Shown piece after piece: positions 19,012-29,417 of a DNA stretch of 64,000 nucleotides (position 1 is the stretch's first letter; every line of letters starts with the position of its first letter). Both the position numbers and the translations under genes were made by a program. Origin of the DNA: Candidatus Palauibacter scopulicola (GTDB lineage: Bacteria > Gemmatimonadota > Gemmatimonadetes > Palauibacterales > Palauibacteraceae); the NCBI RefSeq assembly GCF_947581915.1, contig NZ_CANPWG010000008.1:124001-188000 (forward strand), read 5' to 3'. Below the pieces are notes generated by a model, which saw nothing but the letters and a program-made list of their open reading frames with translations, was not told the DNA's origin and did no database searches.

Positions 19012-20456
19012 TCTGTCGATCGATCCTCCTCCATGGTCTCGGCCCCCGCCACTTCCGCCGCCGCCCGCGCCCGGCTGGCGCGGATCGCTTCGAGCCTGCG
19101 CCTCGCCTCCGCTTCCCAGCCGCGCCCCGCCGGATCGTACCAGCGGCCTCCGCGCAGCGACTCCGGAAGGTAGGACTGGGCGGCCACGCCGTCTGCCTCG
19201 TCGTGATCGTAGCGATACCCCGATCCGTACCCGAGTTCCTTCATGAGCCGCGTGGGCGCGTTCCGGATATGGAACGGGACGGGCTCGGCCGGCGTTTCGC
19301 GCGCCGCCCGGGCTGCGCCGCCGAACGCCCGGTAGACCGCGTTCGACTTCGGGGCGATCGCCAGGTAGGTCACCGCCTGCGCCAGCGCCAGGTCTCCTTC
19401 GGGGCTGCCGAGAAAGTGGTACGCGTCGCGCGCCGCGATCGTAACCGCCAGCGCGCCGGGATCCGCGAGTCCGACATCCTCGGCGGCCATGCGCACGATG
19501 CGCCGCGCCAGGTACATGGGGTCCTCGCCGCCGTCCAGCATCCGCGCGAGCCAGTAGAGCGCGGCGTCCGCGTCCGAGCCGCGCACGGCCTTGTGCAGGG
19601 CGGAGATGAGGTTGAAGTGCTCCTCGCCCGACTTGTCGTAGCGCGCGAACCGTTTCTGCAGCGCCGCGGCCACGTGATCCGCGGAGATCGCGGGGGCGCC
19701 GGCGACGCCGGCCAGGTCCGCCGCCGTCTCGAGCGCGTTGAGGGCGCGGCGGGCGTCTCCGTCCGACTCGATGCCGAGCCGGGCCAGGGCGTCCTCCTCG
19801 ATGGAGAGACCCGTGGCTCCGAGTCCGCGCTCCCGGTCGCGCAGCGCCCGGGCGCAGATCTCCGCGACATCCTCCGGCGCCAGCGGCTCGAGGACGAAGA
19901 CGCGGGTACGCGAGAGGAGCGGGCCCACGACCTCGAAGCTGGGGTTCTCCGTCGTGGCCCCGATGAGGGTGACGGCGCCGCGCTCGACGTGCGGAAGGAG
20001 GGCGTCCTGCTGCGCCCGGTTGAAGCGGTGGATCTCATCGACGAAGAGAACGGTGCCGCGGCCGGTGGCGGCGCGGCGCGCCTTCGCCTCCTCGAGCACG
20101 CGGCGGACGCGGGGGATGCCGTCGGTCACGGCGGAGAAGGGGACGAACGCGGCTTCCATCCGGCCGGCCAGCAGCCCGGCGAGCGTGGTCTTCCCCGTGC
20201 CCGGCGGGCCCCAGAAGATGAGGCTGGGAACGCGTCCGCTCTCGATGAGCTGGCGTAGCGGCCGGCCCTCGCCGACGAGCTTCGGCTGCCCGACGAACGC
20301 CTCCAGCGTCCGCGGCCGCATGCGGGCGGCGAGCGGCGCGTCGGCCAGGCCGGCGTCCGGAGCCCCGGCGTCCCCCGGCCCGCCCGCATCCGCAGGGGCG
20401 CCGGGACGGGCGGCGGGCGGTTCCACGCCGGCGAACAGGCTCGGCTCGTCAGTCAT
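19008..20456 (-). CDS. rarA: replication-associated recombination protein A (RarA/MgsA)
   Basis: A 482-aa AAA+ ATPase acting at stalled replication forks. It shows PRTLEAFVGQPKLVGEG, Walker A GPPGTGKTTLA, Walker B VLFVDEIHRFNRAQQD, sensor 1 ATTENPSFEV, and the C-terminal tetramerisation domain with DEADGVAAQSYLPESL. An N-terminal Ala/Gly/Pro-rich tail of about 40 residues precedes the core. The start overlaps the cca stop by 8 nt. Confidence 0.95.
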   Translation of the reverse strand: MTDEPSLFAGVEPPAARPGAPADAGGPGDAGAPDAGLADAPLAARMRPRTLEAFVGQPKLVGEGRPLRQLIESGRVPSLIFWGPPGTGKTTLAGLLAGRMEAAFVPFSAVTDGIPRVRRVLEEAKARRAATGRGTVLFVDEIHRFNRAQQDALLPHVERGAVTLIGATTENPSFEVVGPLLSRTRVFVLEPLAPEDVAEICARALRDRERGLGATGLSIEEDALARLGIESDGDARRALNALETAADLAGVAGAPAISADHVAAALQKRFARYDKSGEEHFNLISALHKAVRGSDADAALYWLARMLDGGEDPMYLARRIVRMAAEDVGLADPGALAVTIAARDAYHFLGSPEGDLALAQAVTYLAIAPKSNAVYRAFGGAARAARETPAEPVPFHIRNAPTRLMKELGYGSGYRYDHDEADGVAAQSYLPESLRGGRWYDPAGRGWEAEARRRLEAIRASRARAAAEVAGAETMEEDRSTE

Positions 20457-21846
20457 CGGCGCCGGGCAGCCCGTTGGCGGCCGGGGGTACGTCGCGCGGC
20501 CGGGACGCCTCGGCGAGCGAGCCGATCTCGATCAGCCGGCGGGCCTCTTCGAGGAGGGTCTCGTGGTCGTTACGGCCGGGGTCCTCGATGACCTGTTCGA
20601 GCAACTCCTCCAGCAGCAGCCGAACGAGCGGACCCGGCGACATGCCGAGCGCAAGGAGGTCGTCTCCCTTGACCGCGAGACCCGCCAGGTCGAGCGCCGG
20701 GTCGCCCGCGCGTTCTTCCCGGACGCGCTCCCGGGTCGCCTCCAGGTAGCGCTCCGCGAGCGTCTCCCCCGCCGCGCGTGCGACGGCGAAGTGGAGTTCG
20801 AACAGGTCCTCCCACGCGTCGCCGACCGAGGCGAGCCAGCGCCGGTGCTCCGCCGCCGAGTCCAGCGCCCCGACGAAGGGGAGATAAAGCCGGGCGAGCC
20901 GGGCGAGGTAGCGCCGGTCCGCGTTGGAGAACTTCAACCGCGAGAGCAGCGACTCGGCCGCCTCGGCCCGCCCCTCCGGCGTTTCGGACCCGCACACGAG
21001 CAAGCTCGCGACGCGCACATTCGGGGCCTGCGCCGGGGCCGCATCGACGGCGCCGAGCGCGGACCTCCACGCGTCGCCGTCCGCCGCGAGCCCGACCAGC
21101 TCCGGATACCAGTGGCCCAGCGCCCCGCAGTCAGCGTACAGCTCCAGCGCGGCCGACGGCTTCGGGTCGGCCATGACCTTGAGCAGCTCCTCCCGCACGC
21201 GCTCGGCCGACAGCCCGGACAGGCCGCCCACCGCCTCCCGCATCGCTTCGTCCGTGCGCGCCTCCACCGCCCACCCGAAGCGTCCCGCGAAGCGGAAGCC
21301 GCGCAGGACGCGCAGATAGTCCTCGCGGAAGCGCGCTTCGGGTTCACCGACGGCGCGCAGGATCCCGTCTTCGATGTCCTCCGCGCCGCCCCATTCGTCG
21401 CGCAACTCGTCCGAGGCGGGCCGCCAGGCGATGGCGTTCGCCGTGAAGTCCCGGCGGCTCAGGTCGTCGTCGATGGAATCGGCGAAGGCCACCCGCGCGT
21501 GGCGGCCATCCGTTTCGACATCGCGCCGGAAGGTCGTCACCTCGTACCCATCGTCCCCATCGAGAACCTTGACGGTCCCGTGCGACACGCCGACCGGGAC
21601 CGTCCGCCGGAAGAGGCGCATGACGTCATCGGGCCGCGCGTCCGTTGTCAGGTCCTCCCATGCCGGCTCGGGTCGGGCAGGCGTCCCTCCGATCTGGGAG
21701 ACGTAGGCATCGCGGACCGCGCCGCCCACGGCCCAGGCTTCGAAGCCCGCGGCCTCGAGCCGTTCCGCGGTGCGGGAGAACCCGGGCGGCGGGGAGAATC
21801 GGCCCGGATCGATCGCGCTCACGGCATTCTCAGCCGCACAGCACAC
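20449..21846 (-). CDS. cca: CCA tRNA nucleotidyltransferase / poly(A) polymerase family
   Basis: A 465-aa class II nucleotidyltransferase. It has WAVGGAVRDAY, then a catalytic-Asp region where the usual DxD is embedded in WEDLTTDARPDD, VSHGTVKVL, VTTFRRDVETDGR, the DDLSRRDFTANAIAW motif and the RFREDYLRVLRGFRFAGRFG neck. The single encoded tRNA in this window lacks CCA, which fits a need for this enzyme. Start GTG 21846 overlaps the SDR gene by 17 nt. Confidence 0.93.
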   Translation of the reverse strand: MCCAAENAVSAIDPGRFSPPPGFSRTAERLEAAGFEAWAVGGAVRDAYVSQIGGTPARPEPAWEDLTTDARPDDVMRLFRRTVPVGVSHGTVKVLDGDDGYEVTTFRRDVETDGRHARVAFADSIDDDLSRRDFTANAIAWRPASDELRDEWGGAEDIEDGILRAVGEPEARFREDYLRVLRGFRFAGRFGWAVEARTDEAMREAVGGLSGLSAERVREELLKVMADPKPSAALELYADCGALGHWYPELVGLAADGDAWRSALGAVDAAPAQAPNVRVASLLVCGSETPEGRAEAAESLLSRLKFSNADRRYLARLARLYLPFVGALDSAAEHRRWLASVGDAWEDLFELHFAVARAAGETLAERYLEATRERVREERAGDPALDLAGLAVKGDDLLALGMSPGPLVRLLLEELLEQVIEDPGRNDHETLLEEARRLIEIGSLAEASRPRDVPPAANGLPGADD

Positions 21847-22612
21847 TGCCGCCGTTCACGTTGAGGATCTCGCCCGTGATGTGCCGCGCCGCGTCGGAGA
21901 GGAGGAAGCAGATGGGTCCGGCGATGTCTTCGGCCGTTGCGACGCGGCCGAGCGGGATGAGGGCCAGCGCGGCGCGGCCGGCCTCTCCCTGAAGCGCCGG
22001 CGACGACATGTCCGTGTCGACCCAGCCGGGGGCGACGGCGTTCACGTTGATCGACCTTGGGCCGAGTTCGGTCGCGACCGATTTGCAGAACGCGTTGATC
22101 GCCCCCTTGGACGCGGCGTAGTGGCTGTGCTCCGCCTCACCCCGCTGGGACGCCGTGGAGGAGACGAGGACGATTCTTCCGTCCGGCCGCATGCGAAGCG
22201 CCGCCTCGCGCGTGCCCGCGTAGATCGACGTGAGGTTGGTCTCGATCATGTGTCGCCACTCGTCCGCCTCGAGCGACTCGATGGGCCGCGCGTCCACGTT
22301 CCAGATGCCGGCGTTGCCGACGAACCCGTCCAGTCCGCCGAACTCGGCGTCCGCGCACTCGAACAGGGTCCGGCACTCGGCGGGCTCGGCCAGATCCGCG
22401 CCGGCGCACCAGTGGCGCCCGTCGGGGGCGAGCGCGTACGCCTCCTCGACCGCCCGCCGCGCGTCGGCTTCCGCCCGGTGGTAGGCGATACCGACGGACG
22501 CGCCCGACGCCGCGAGGCACCGCGCGGTGGCGCGTCCGATCCCGCGCGAGCCACCGGTAACGAGCACGCGCTTGCCCGCGAGACCGGGCAACCCCGGCAC
22601 CGTCGCTGTCAT
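21830..22612 (-). CDS. short-chain dehydrogenase/reductase (FabG-like)
   Basis: A 260-aa Rossmann-fold NAD(P)-dependent oxidoreductase. It shows the cofactor motif VTGGSRGIGRATA, NAG in FVGNAGIW, and the Ser-Tyr-Lys active site (VSSTASQ, then HYAASKG), followed by VNAVAPGWVDTDM. It could be 3-ketoacyl-ACP reductase or a general SDR; no fatty-acid genes are adjacent. The longest frame extends upstream, but ATG 22612 overlaps the preceding stop (ATGA) and begins at the right point before the Rossmann strand. Confidence 0.9.
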   Translation of the reverse strand: MTATVPGLPGLAGKRVLVTGGSRGIGRATARCLAASGASVGIAYHRAEADARRAVEEAYALAPDGRHWCAGADLAEPAECRTLFECADAEFGGLDGFVGNAGIWNVDARPIESLEADEWRHMIETNLTSIYAGTREAALRMRPDGRIVLVSSTASQRGEAEHSHYAASKGAINAFCKSVATELGPRSINVNAVAPGWVDTDMSSPALQGEAGRAALALIPLGRVATAEDIAGPICFLLSDAARHITGEILNVNGGSVLCG

Positions 22613-22974
22613 TCCGTCATCTCCCCCTCGTTGAATCGTTTGCCGATCAACCCGCCCGGACCCGCCCGCCGGGCGAGTCGGCTCGCCCGCGCGGCGCTTC
22701 CCCCCAGGGCCGGATCCGCGGCCGCCTCGAGCGCGTAAGTGAGGATCGCGTCCGCGGCGAGCAGGGTCACCGCCTCGGCGCGGGTCGCTTCCCCCTCCGC
22801 GGCGACAGCCAGCGCATCGAGCGCCGCGTGGACGAGCCCGTCCTCTCCGTCGGCCAGGCGCCCTCGAACCAGCGGCCACACCGCTTCCGCCAGCTCCGGC
22901 GGCGCGCTATCGAGCCGCCCCGCGAGCCACGTCTCGAGCGTGAGAGGGCCGGATTCGCCCGGCACGTCAGCCAC
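22609..22974 (-). CDS. hypothetical protein, 121 aa
   Basis: Small alanine-rich, probably all-helical soluble protein that I do not recognise. It overlaps the alaS stop by 8 nt at its GTG start and the SDR start by 4 nt (ATGA) at its end. That packing between two solid genes, with no competing frame, argues that it is translated. A short leader-like LETWLAGRLD segment and evenly spaced Leu/Ala suggest a helical bundle. Role unknown. Confidence 0.7.
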   Translation of the reverse strand: MADVPGESGPLTLETWLAGRLDSAPPELAEAVWPLVRGRLADGEDGLVHAALDALAVAAEGEATRAEAVTLLAADAILTYALEAAADPALGGSAARASRLARRAGPGGLIGKRFNEGEMTE

Positions 22975-25651
22975 CGGACAGGGCGGGCACCCGCTCGGAC
23001 GCCCAGGCCCGGGCCGCTCCGAGCCCGTCGTCCGTTCGCGACGGATCGCCCACGCCCCCCTGCGCGAAGCGGGCGCCGCCGCCGCCGCCAGAACCCGTCG
23101 CCCGGCTCGACACGCGGACGAGGTCCCCCGCCTTCACGCCCAGCCGGATGAGGTCGTCGGAAACGACGGAGATGAACGCGTGGCGGTCCTCGTCCTGGAA
23201 CACGACGTGCACGACGGCGGCGCCCGACCCCATTCCGCCGCGCAGGCGATCGCCGAGCGCGCCGAGGTCCGTGCCTGCGGGCACCTCCAGGCGCCCCGAC
23301 ACGAAGCGGGCCCCGTTCGCGTCCTCCGCGCCCGCTGCAACCGCGCGAGCGAGCAGCGTCTCCAGTTGTCGCTCCGCCGCATCTCCCCGCTGTCCGCGAA
23401 CCTCCTCGGCGAGCGCGTCGCGTTCCTCGAGGAGACGGTCCATGCGGGCCGCCAGGTCCCCCGGCTGGCAGCGCAGCCGCGCGGCCAGTTCGGCGAGGAG
23501 CCGGTCTCGTTCCACTTCGCGCCGGTATGCCCCCTGCCCCGTCAAGGCTTCGATGCGCCGGATGCCCGCCGCGACGCCCGTCTCGGACACGAGCCGGAAC
23601 GTCCCGATCTGGCCCGTCGTCCGGACGTGGGTGCCGCCGCACAGCTCCAGGCTGAGTCCCGGAACCTCGATCACGCGGACGATGTCCCCGTACTTCTCGC
23701 CGAAGAGGGCCATGGCCCCAGCCGCGATCGCCTCGTCGTAGCCCCGCTCCGACGCGTCGACGTCGTGATTACCGAGGATCGCCTCCGTTACCTCCGCTTC
23801 GATGTCCGCCCGTTCCTCGGGGGTCAGCGGACCCCTGTGGCTAAAATCGAAGCGCAGCCGATCCGGGGCCACGAGCGAGCCGGCCTGCTGCACGTGCTCG
23901 CCCAGCCGGTTGCGGAGCGCGGCGTGCAACAGGTGCGTCGCCGTGTGATTCCGCTCCGTCTCGCGCCGCGCCGGATCCACCCGCGCGAGCACCGTGTCCT
24001 CGACAACGCCGTCCGCCCCGGGAAGCGAGCCCTCGGCCAGCGACCCCGCGACGACGGTCCGCCCGTCCGCGCCCCACACCGCGGAGATGTCGACTGCCCA
24101 ACCGTCCCCGATGACGCGCCCGGTGTCGGAGACCTGCCCGCCGCTCTCCAGGTAGAAGGGATTCCGCTCGAGCAGGAACGCGTGTCGCCCGTCGGCGGAC
24201 CACCGCCGGCAGTCCGTCTCGATATCGAGACTCCCGTAGCCTACGAACTCCTGTTTCGCGTCCCCGCCCGGCGGGGTGACCCTGAGACTGCCCCCAAACC
24301 CGACGGCGGCGGTGACGCCACCCTTCAACTCGACGACGCTGCGCGAGCGGGCGCGCTGGGCTTCCAGCGCCTCGTCAAAGCCCTTCCAGTCCACGTCGTA
24401 GCCGCGCTCGCGGGCGATGAGGCCGGTGAGGTCCTCGGGGATACCGTGGGTGTCCTTGAGCTTGAAGGCGACGCCACCCTCGACCGTGCCCGAGCCTCCC
24501 TCCGGCATCGCGCGGTCGATCTCGCGCATGCCGCCCTCGATGGTCGAGAGGAAGAGTTCCTCCTCCGCCCGCGTCGTGGAGAGCAGGTGCTCCCGCCGCG
24601 TCTCCAACTCCGGGAAGGTGGCCGACATGCGGTCCGCGACGACGCCTACGAGGTCGTGCAGGAGCGGGTCGCGCCGGCCCAGCAGCCAGTAGTGCCGGAC
24701 CGCCCGGCGCAGGATCCGGCGCAGCACGTATCCGCGCTTCTCGTTCGACGGGAAGACGCCATCGGCGAGCAGGAACGCCACGGCCCGGGCGTGATCCGCC
24801 AGGACGCGGAAGGCGACGCCGTCGTCCCAGTCCTCGGGCGCCCGCGAGTACTCGATCCCGAGCCCCTCCTCCGCCGCCTCGATGATCGGGAGGAAGAGGT
24901 CCGTGTGGTAGTTGGTGCCCACGCCCTGCAGCAGCGCCGCGATCCGTTCGAGTCCGGCGCCGGTGTCGATCGAAGGCGCGGGGAGTGGCGTGTCCGTCCC
25001 GTCCGGCGCGCGGTCGAACTGCATGAACACGAGGTTCCAGAACTCGATGATCCGGTCCGCCTCGCCCGCCGCCTCGAACTGCGCGTCGGTGATGCGGTCG
25101 TCGCGCTCCGTCCGCAGGTCGTAGTGCAGTTCCGAGCAGGGGCCGCACGGACCCGTGTCGCCCATCTGCCAGAAGTTGTCCTTGTCCCCCATGCGCCGGA
25201 TCCGCGATTCCGGGATCGAGGTCCGCTTCAGCCAGAGGTCGAAGGCGTCATCGTCGTCGTGGTGGACCGTGGCCCACAGGCGGCCGGGCTCCAGGCCGAG
25301 ATCCTCGGTCACCCACTCCCAGGCGAAGTCGATCGCGTCGCGCTTGAAGTAGTCGCCGAAGGAGAAGTTCCCGAGCATCTCGAAGAAGGTGTGGTGGCGC
25401 GCGGTCCGCCCCACTTCCTCGAGGTCGTTGTGCTTGCCGCTCACGCGGAGGCATTTCTGCGACGTGACGGCGCGGGGGGGACTCGGGCGCTCCGTCTCTC
25501 CCGTGAAGATGCCCTTGAACTGCACCATCCCGGCGTTCGTGAACATGAGGGTCGGGTCATCAGCGGGGACGAGCGGGCCGCTGGGCCGATGCTCGTGCCC
25601 CTGCCGCTCGAAGTAGGAGATGAAACTCCGCCGGAGTTCGTCCGCCTTCAT
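22967..25651 (-). CDS. alaS: alanine--tRNA ligase
   Basis: An 894-aa class II synthetase that charges tRNA-Ala and edits Ser/Gly mischarging. The catalytic core has FISYFERQGHEHRPS, MFTNAGMVQFK and the NLVFMQFDR region. The editing domain has NHTATHLLHAALR and CGGTHVRTTGQIG with its zinc ligands. The C-terminal oligomerisation domain is complete. It overlaps recX at its start (ATGA) and the 121-aa gene at its end. Confidence 0.98.
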   Translation of the reverse strand: MKADELRRSFISYFERQGHEHRPSGPLVPADDPTLMFTNAGMVQFKGIFTGETERPSPPRAVTSQKCLRVSGKHNDLEEVGRTARHHTFFEMLGNFSFGDYFKRDAIDFAWEWVTEDLGLEPGRLWATVHHDDDDAFDLWLKRTSIPESRIRRMGDKDNFWQMGDTGPCGPCSELHYDLRTERDDRITDAQFEAAGEADRIIEFWNLVFMQFDRAPDGTDTPLPAPSIDTGAGLERIAALLQGVGTNYHTDLFLPIIEAAEEGLGIEYSRAPEDWDDGVAFRVLADHARAVAFLLADGVFPSNEKRGYVLRRILRRAVRHYWLLGRRDPLLHDLVGVVADRMSATFPELETRREHLLSTTRAEEELFLSTIEGGMREIDRAMPEGGSGTVEGGVAFKLKDTHGIPEDLTGLIARERGYDVDWKGFDEALEAQRARSRSVVELKGGVTAAVGFGGSLRVTPPGGDAKQEFVGYGSLDIETDCRRWSADGRHAFLLERNPFYLESGGQVSDTGRVIGDGWAVDISAVWGADGRTVVAGSLAEGSLPGADGVVEDTVLARVDPARRETERNHTATHLLHAALRNRLGEHVQQAGSLVAPDRLRFDFSHRGPLTPEERADIEAEVTEAILGNHDVDASERGYDEAIAAGAMALFGEKYGDIVRVIEVPGLSLELCGGTHVRTTGQIGTFRLVSETGVAAGIRRIEALTGQGAYRREVERDRLLAELAARLRCQPGDLAARMDRLLEERDALAEEVRGQRGDAAERQLETLLARAVAAGAEDANGARFVSGRLEVPAGTDLGALGDRLRGGMGSGAAVVHVVFQDEDRHAFISVVSDDLIRLGVKAGDLVRVSSRATGSGGGGGARFAQGGVGDPSRTDDGLGAARAWASERVPALSGG

Positions 25652-26235
25652 CGTGTATCCTCAGCCTGCCAGTTGACCTCGATCCACGCCCGGATGCGAC
25701 TCGCTGCGAACCCGCGCCGGGCCAGGTAGTCGAACAGCCGCCGACGCGCTTTCGTCGGGTCCGCCCCGGTCAGCCTCCGCGCCCGGGCCGTCGCCACGCG
25801 CTCGAGCAGCGCCTCCTCCGTCGCGCCTTCCTCCGCCATCGCTTCGCGGATGCCGCGGTCCGCATCCTCCCGCGACACACCCCGGGCGAGAAGGTCGGAC
25901 TGCATGCGACGGGTTCCACAGGGCCGGAGCCGGATACGGTCCCGCGCGAAGCTGGCAGCGAACTGCGCGTCGTCGAGATACCCCAGCGCCGCGAGACGTT
26001 CCAGTGCGTGTTGAATCGCCGCCGGGTCGATCCGGTCCCGCCGCAGCCGGCGCTCCGTTTCCCGGCGACTCCTCGGACGCACGGAAAGGTAGCGCAGCCC
26101 GACGAACATCGCTTCGGCGCGCCCGCCCGCGGCCCGGACGGCTTCGAGTTCCGCGGACTCGAGCCGAATCCCGACATCGAGCCGCAGTCGGTGCACGTCT
26201 TCGTCCCGAAGCCGACAGAGGGAAGCGCCGTCCAA
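25648..26235 (-). CDS. recX: regulatory protein RecX
   Basis: A tandem three-helix-repeat protein that binds RecA filaments and restrains recombinase activity. Visible are SRRETERRLRRDRID, ALERLAALGYLDDAQFAASFARDR and DYLARRGFAASRIRAWIEV. The only canonical start is TTG 26235. The frame upstream is still open and reads ITDLVPVKRRSGWTEVQLDG, which matches the normal RecX N-terminus. Translation may therefore begin earlier on a non-standard codon, for example CTG 26322, which overlaps the recA stop. recA lies immediately upstream, the classic arrangement. Confidence 0.88.
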   Translation of the reverse strand: MDGASLCRLRDEDVHRLRLDVGIRLESAELEAVRAAGGRAEAMFVGLRYLSVRPRSRRETERRLRRDRIDPAAIQHALERLAALGYLDDAQFAASFARDRIRLRPCGTRRMQSDLLARGVSREDADRGIREAMAEEGATEEALLERVATARARRLTGADPTKARRRLFDYLARRGFAASRIRAWIEVNWQAEDTR

Positions 26236-26318
26236 CTGGACCTCGGTCCAGCCGGAGCGGCGCTTGACCGGGACGAGGTCGGTGATCTCCCCGGTTGTGT
26301 GGCGGTCGTGGCCGGAAT

Positions 26319-27419
<1,101 letters not shown>

Positions 27420-27494
27420 TACACGCTCTCCCGATTTCCGAGGGGCCCGCCGGGCCGATGACGGGGAGTCGATCACCCGCCGCAGCGGAGGTTG

Positions 27495-27523
27495 ACAATA
27501 CCACGCCGGATGACCTTTCGCAA
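27495..27523 (-). promoter_or_regulatory. candidate sigma-70 promoter upstream of recA
   Basis: In the 235-bp gap before recA, TTGCGA (27523-27518) is separated by 17 bp from TATTGT (27500-27495) on the minus strand. The local sequence is AT-rich compared with its surroundings. A leader of about 70 nt would result. Both hexamers deviate from consensus. Confidence 0.35.
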
Positions 27524-27654
27524 TTTCTTCGGTTTTGCTCGAATCGCGAAGTCCGGCCGTCCAGAATCAGGATGGAGCCACGTCTCAACGGGGGCTCAAG
27601 AGAGCGAGGCCGACGGTAGGGTCGGCGGGCTCGCCTGGGGCTGCGGCGGGGGCG

Positions 27655-28041
27655 TCAGGCGCGGGGGACGAGGTCGATTCCGCAGGCGGGACAGAAGGCT
27701 TCGTCGCCGGTCAGTGACGCGGCGCATTCGGGGCATGGGCGGGGGGAAGCCGGGAGCTCCCGGGGCTCCGGGGCAGGAGCCTCTGCGGGTCCCCGGGCGG
27801 CGGCGTCCCGGGCGTCGAGGGCCGTGCGCTCCAGGCGCGCCCGCGTGGCTCGGTACTCCTCCTCCTGGAGCTTGCCCGTGCGGTACTCCAGTTCGAGATC
27901 GCGGAGCGCCTCGATGGCGGCGTCGCGTCGCTCCGCGGCGCCGAGCGACGCGCCCGTGTCTTCGCCGGACCGGATCGCCGCCCAGATGATCGTGCCCAGC
28001 AGCACCGCGAGGATGACCCCAAAGAGGATGAACCCGGTCAC
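27655..28041 (-). CDS. membrane-anchored zinc-ribbon protein
   Basis: A 128-aa protein with one N-terminal hydrophobic helix (FILFGVILAVLLGTIIWAAI), a charged coiled-coil-like segment (AAIEALRDLELEYRTGKLQEEEYRATRARLE resembles a CcmI-like or SHOCT-like helical hairpin), a Pro/Ala linker, and a C-terminal zinc ribbon with two CPxC knuckles (CPEC and CPAC). The start overlaps the LOG-family gene's stop (ATGA). Such proteins are usually of unknown role, sometimes linked to cytochrome c maturation; no such genes are nearby. Confidence 0.8.
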   Translation of the reverse strand: MTGFILFGVILAVLLGTIIWAAIRSGEDTGASLGAAERRDAAIEALRDLELEYRTGKLQEEEYRATRARLERTALDARDAAARGPAEAPAPEPRELPASPRPCPECAASLTGDEAFCPACGIDLVPRA

Positions 28042-28541
28042 TCGTTCACCTCACTTGGCGTACGTCCCTCCCGCCGCGCCGCCGCGAGCTCGACGGCCCG
28101 CGCGGCCGCTTCCGCCGCGTCCTCGGCCGTCTCATCGACGACACCCTCGGGCAGCGAACACGCGAGGCCGATCACGGGCACGCCGAACTTCCGGCAGAAG
28201 GCCGCCTCGCTGAGCGTGCCCCACTCGCCGGCGATCGCGACCACGGCCTCGGAGGCCCGTGCCACGATGACGTTGCGCGCCTCTCCGAGTCCGGTGGCGA
28301 TAGGGATGGTGACACCGTCCGCCGCCGCCCGCGGGTCCCCACCGGGCAGAATCCCCACCACGGTCCCCCCTTCCGAGGAAGCTCCGTCCGCCACCGCCCG
28401 CATGACGCCGCCCATGCCGCCGCACACGACGATGGCCCCGGCGCGGGCGAGGGCGACCCCCACGGCATGGGCCAGGCCCGCCTCCGCCGGCGCCGCGGCT
28501 CCCGAGCCGATGACGCCGATCCGCAGCGGTCGCACCGTCAC
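28038..28541 (-). CDS. LOG-family protein (TIGR00725, lysine decarboxylase-like fold)
   Basis: A 167-aa Rossmann-like protein related to cytokinin-activating LOG phosphoribohydrolases and DprA/SLOG domains. It shows IGVIGSGAAAP, VVCGGMGGVMRAVADGA, GGTVVGILPGGDP, ARNVIVARASEAVVAIAG and GEWGTLSEAAFC. The canonical LOG motif PGGxGTxxE appears as GEWGTLSE, typical of the TIGR00725 branch. Start GTG 28541 overlaps the dtd stop as GTGA. Confidence 0.88.
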   Translation of the reverse strand: MTVRPLRIGVIGSGAAAPAEAGLAHAVGVALARAGAIVVCGGMGGVMRAVADGASSEGGTVVGILPGGDPRAAADGVTIPIATGLGEARNVIVARASEAVVAIAGEWGTLSEAAFCRKFGVPVIGLACSLPEGVVDETAEDAAEAAARAVELAAARREGRTPSEVNE

Positions 28542-28972
28542 CGCTCGAGCTGCAGGGTCACGGGGCCGTCGTTGACCAGTTCCACCTCCATCATTGCTCC
28601 GAACTCCCCCTCGGCGACCTCGCCGCCTCTCCGGCACAACTCCACGAAGCGAGCGTAGAGCGCCCGGGCCTCGTTCGGCCGCGCGGCCCCCGTGAAGGAC
28701 GGGCGCCGACCCCTCCTCGCATCTCCGTACAGCGTGAACTGGGACACGATCAGCAGCGCCCCTCCGACCTCCCGGGCGGAGCGGTTCATGCGGCCCGCGG
28801 CGTCCGCGAACAGGCGCAGGTCCCAGAGCTTGTCCGCCATCCAGGCCATCGTCCCCTCGGAGTCGTTCGGGGCGAAACCCGCCAGCACGACGAGGCCGGA
28901 GCCGATCTCCCCCACAACCTCGCCTCCGACCCGGACGCGGGCCTGGCTGACTCGCTGAATCACGACTCGCAA
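28538..28972 (-). CDS. dtd: D-aminoacyl-tRNA deacylase
   Basis: A 144-aa proofreading enzyme that removes D-amino acids and glycine from mischarged tRNAs. It contains VVIQRVSQARVRVGGEVVGEIGSG, the catalytic SQFTLYGDARRGRRPSF, and the Gly-cisPro-like motif as NDGPVTLQLE near the end. The frame is open further upstream; TTG 28972 gives MRVVIQRV, the normal family N-terminus and length (GTG 28963 is an alternative). It heads a coupled run dtd-LOG-zinc ribbon. Confidence 0.93.
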   Translation of the reverse strand: MRVVIQRVSQARVRVGGEVVGEIGSGLVVLAGFAPNDSEGTMAWMADKLWDLRLFADAAGRMNRSAREVGGALLIVSQFTLYGDARRGRRPSFTGAARPNEARALYARFVELCRRGGEVAEGEFGAMMEVELVNDGPVTLQLER

Positions 28973-29251
28973 TAGCGTCGTCCCGTTGCCGACCCGGCCT
29001 TTCGCGCCACGCCGGTTTTCCACAGCACGCCAAAAGCGGTGAACGACGAAAAGATGCGACAGCGCTCGGTCCCGGGCGACTCCGCCGGCGGTCGAGCGGG
29101 TGGCCGATTTCAAAATCCACGTTATTTGGACAAGATATCCACAGTTTTTGGACATCATTTTTTTGAAAAAAACAAGACACGCCGCCCCCGCGTGGGCCGG
29201 CCCTCTCCGGTCAGGACGGCGCCGCCTCGGCCGCCAGCCGGGATACGAGCG

Positions 29252-29305
29252 GAAGGAGCGCGTGAAGGAGCGTGAAGGAGCGCGTGAAGGAGCGTGAAGG
29301 AGCGT
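29252..29305. repeat. 22-bp tandem repeat, about 2.5 copies
   Basis: Copies at 29252-29273 and 29274-29295, with a partial third copy to 29305. Each unit is itself built from GAAGGAGCG and GTGAAGGAGCG. It lies in non-coding DNA and is a likely replication-slippage product. Confidence 0.75.
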
Positions 29306-29417
29306 CCAGCGCCCGGCCCGGTCGCCGTGATCGGAGAACGATCCGCAGGACGCCCGCGAGCCTCGCCGAGCGGGGAACGCCGGAGGCCGCGAGCAAGCGA
29401 AGAGGTGGGTAGATGCA

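Noticed and set aside
29152-29175. Intrinsic terminator made of T7-G-A7
   Set aside because: No GC stem, and the inverted repeat leaves almost no loop; more likely an intrinsically bent A-tract.
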